Shown here one piece after another: positions 63,741 to 64,000 of a DNA stretch of 64,000 nt. Origin of the DNA: Hydractinia symbiolongicarpus (lineage: Eukaryota; Cnidaria; Hydrozoa; Anthoathecata; Hydractiniidae); the NCBI RefSeq assembly GCF_029227915.1, contig NC_079876.1:7070001-7134000 (forward strand), read 5' to 3'. Under the pieces are notes generated by a model. That model ran no database searches and had not been told where the DNA came from. It saw nothing but the letters and a program-made list of their open reading frames with translations. A program made the position numbers and the translations under genes. Positions within the stretch are counted from its first letter, which is position 1, and each line of letters begins with the position of its first letter.

Positions 63741-64000
63741 CGGGATGTAAACTCATTTCCCGAACGATTTTTTAAATTATTATTTCACCACTAAAACGCA
63801 TGAGACTTGTAGTTTTTAAAAATGTTTTCATTTTTGATGAGACGCTGAATAAAAGCAGTTTAATCGCCGGCAAACGAAAACCCGCGACTTCTCGTAAATC
63901 CCGGATTAGGCCCGTATAGTCAAAGGTATACAAAGAAAGTACCCAGGGAGTAAACTCATTTTCCGAACGATTTTTTAAATTATTTTTTTACCACTAAAAC

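Larger units (their letters stand above)
50971..63741 (-). repeat. 192-bp short monomer variant specific to the inverted arm
   Basis: In these units atagtaatgaaagtaccc (or atagtaataaaagtaccc) replaces the usual atagtcaaaagtatac followed by aaagaaagtaccc. The unit loses 11 bp and the gtatac palindrome. I located the variant at 50971, 51163, 52168, 52969, 53973, 55789, 56184, 56985, 58394, 59912, 60915, 61919, 62923 and 63724. Two adjacent copies (50971 and 51163) are exactly 192 bp apart. I saw none in the forward arms. Confidence 0.85.
49032..64000 (-). repeat. 203-bp satellite array, inverted arm
   Basis: About 74 monomers lie in reverse complement relative to 1-49031, running to the window end. 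The same landmarks appear inverted (gaaagtaccc, cgccggcaaa, catttttgatgagacgc). This arm lacks variants common in the forward arm: I found no tcgaatgtatac units and no ctgtgag units beyond the junction. It has its own short variant instead (separate entry). No gene is present. Confidence 0.97.

Overview
This window is almost entirely one tandem satellite DNA. I see no protein-coding gene, rRNA, tRNA or CRISPR array that I can support. The repeating unit is about 203 bp (about 38% G+C by hand count) and occurs roughly 300 times. The repeat is of eukaryotic type. The single non-satellite stretch is AT-rich and holds DNA-transposon-like insertions. An invertebrate animal seems the likeliest source, but I do not recognise the satellite or the species, so that is inference only.

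Layout: (1) 1-33850 is satellite in one orientation (called forward), about 167 units. (2) 33851-37413 is a 3563-bp insertion with imperfect terminal inverted repeats, flanked by the 4-bp duplication TGTA (33847-33850 and 37414-37417). It carries a second, nested 767-bp element at 36076-36842 with 29-bp terminal inverted repeats and a TGAAA direct repeat. Neither contains a recognisable transposase, so both look non-autonomous. (3) 37414-49029 resumes the satellite in the same orientation and phase. (4) At about 49030 the orientation switches. (5) 49032-64000 is the same satellite in reverse complement. Satellite runs off both ends of the window.

The forward array is organised into higher-order repeats, in which blocks of several distinguishable monomers are repeated as a unit. 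Marker variants recur at spacings of 2026 bp (10 monomers), 4857 bp (24), 2231 bp (11), 1216 bp (6), 1826 bp (9), 3044 bp (15), 2235 bp (11), 4619 bp (23 less 50 bp) and 609 bp (3). The inverted arm has its own pattern: a shortened monomer of about 192 bp that I did not find in the forward arms recurs about every 1004 bp (5 monomers) or 801 bp (4). The two arms also differ in which monomer variants they contain.

Each monomer has three recognisable modules: A/T tracts, a CpG-rich core of about 50 bp, and a short perfect dyad. Size, homogeneity, higher-order structure, an orientation switch and the near-absence of other sequence fit centromeric or pericentromeric satellite, but nothing in the sequence proves that. 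The short open reading frames throughout are translations of the repeat and are not annotated as genes.
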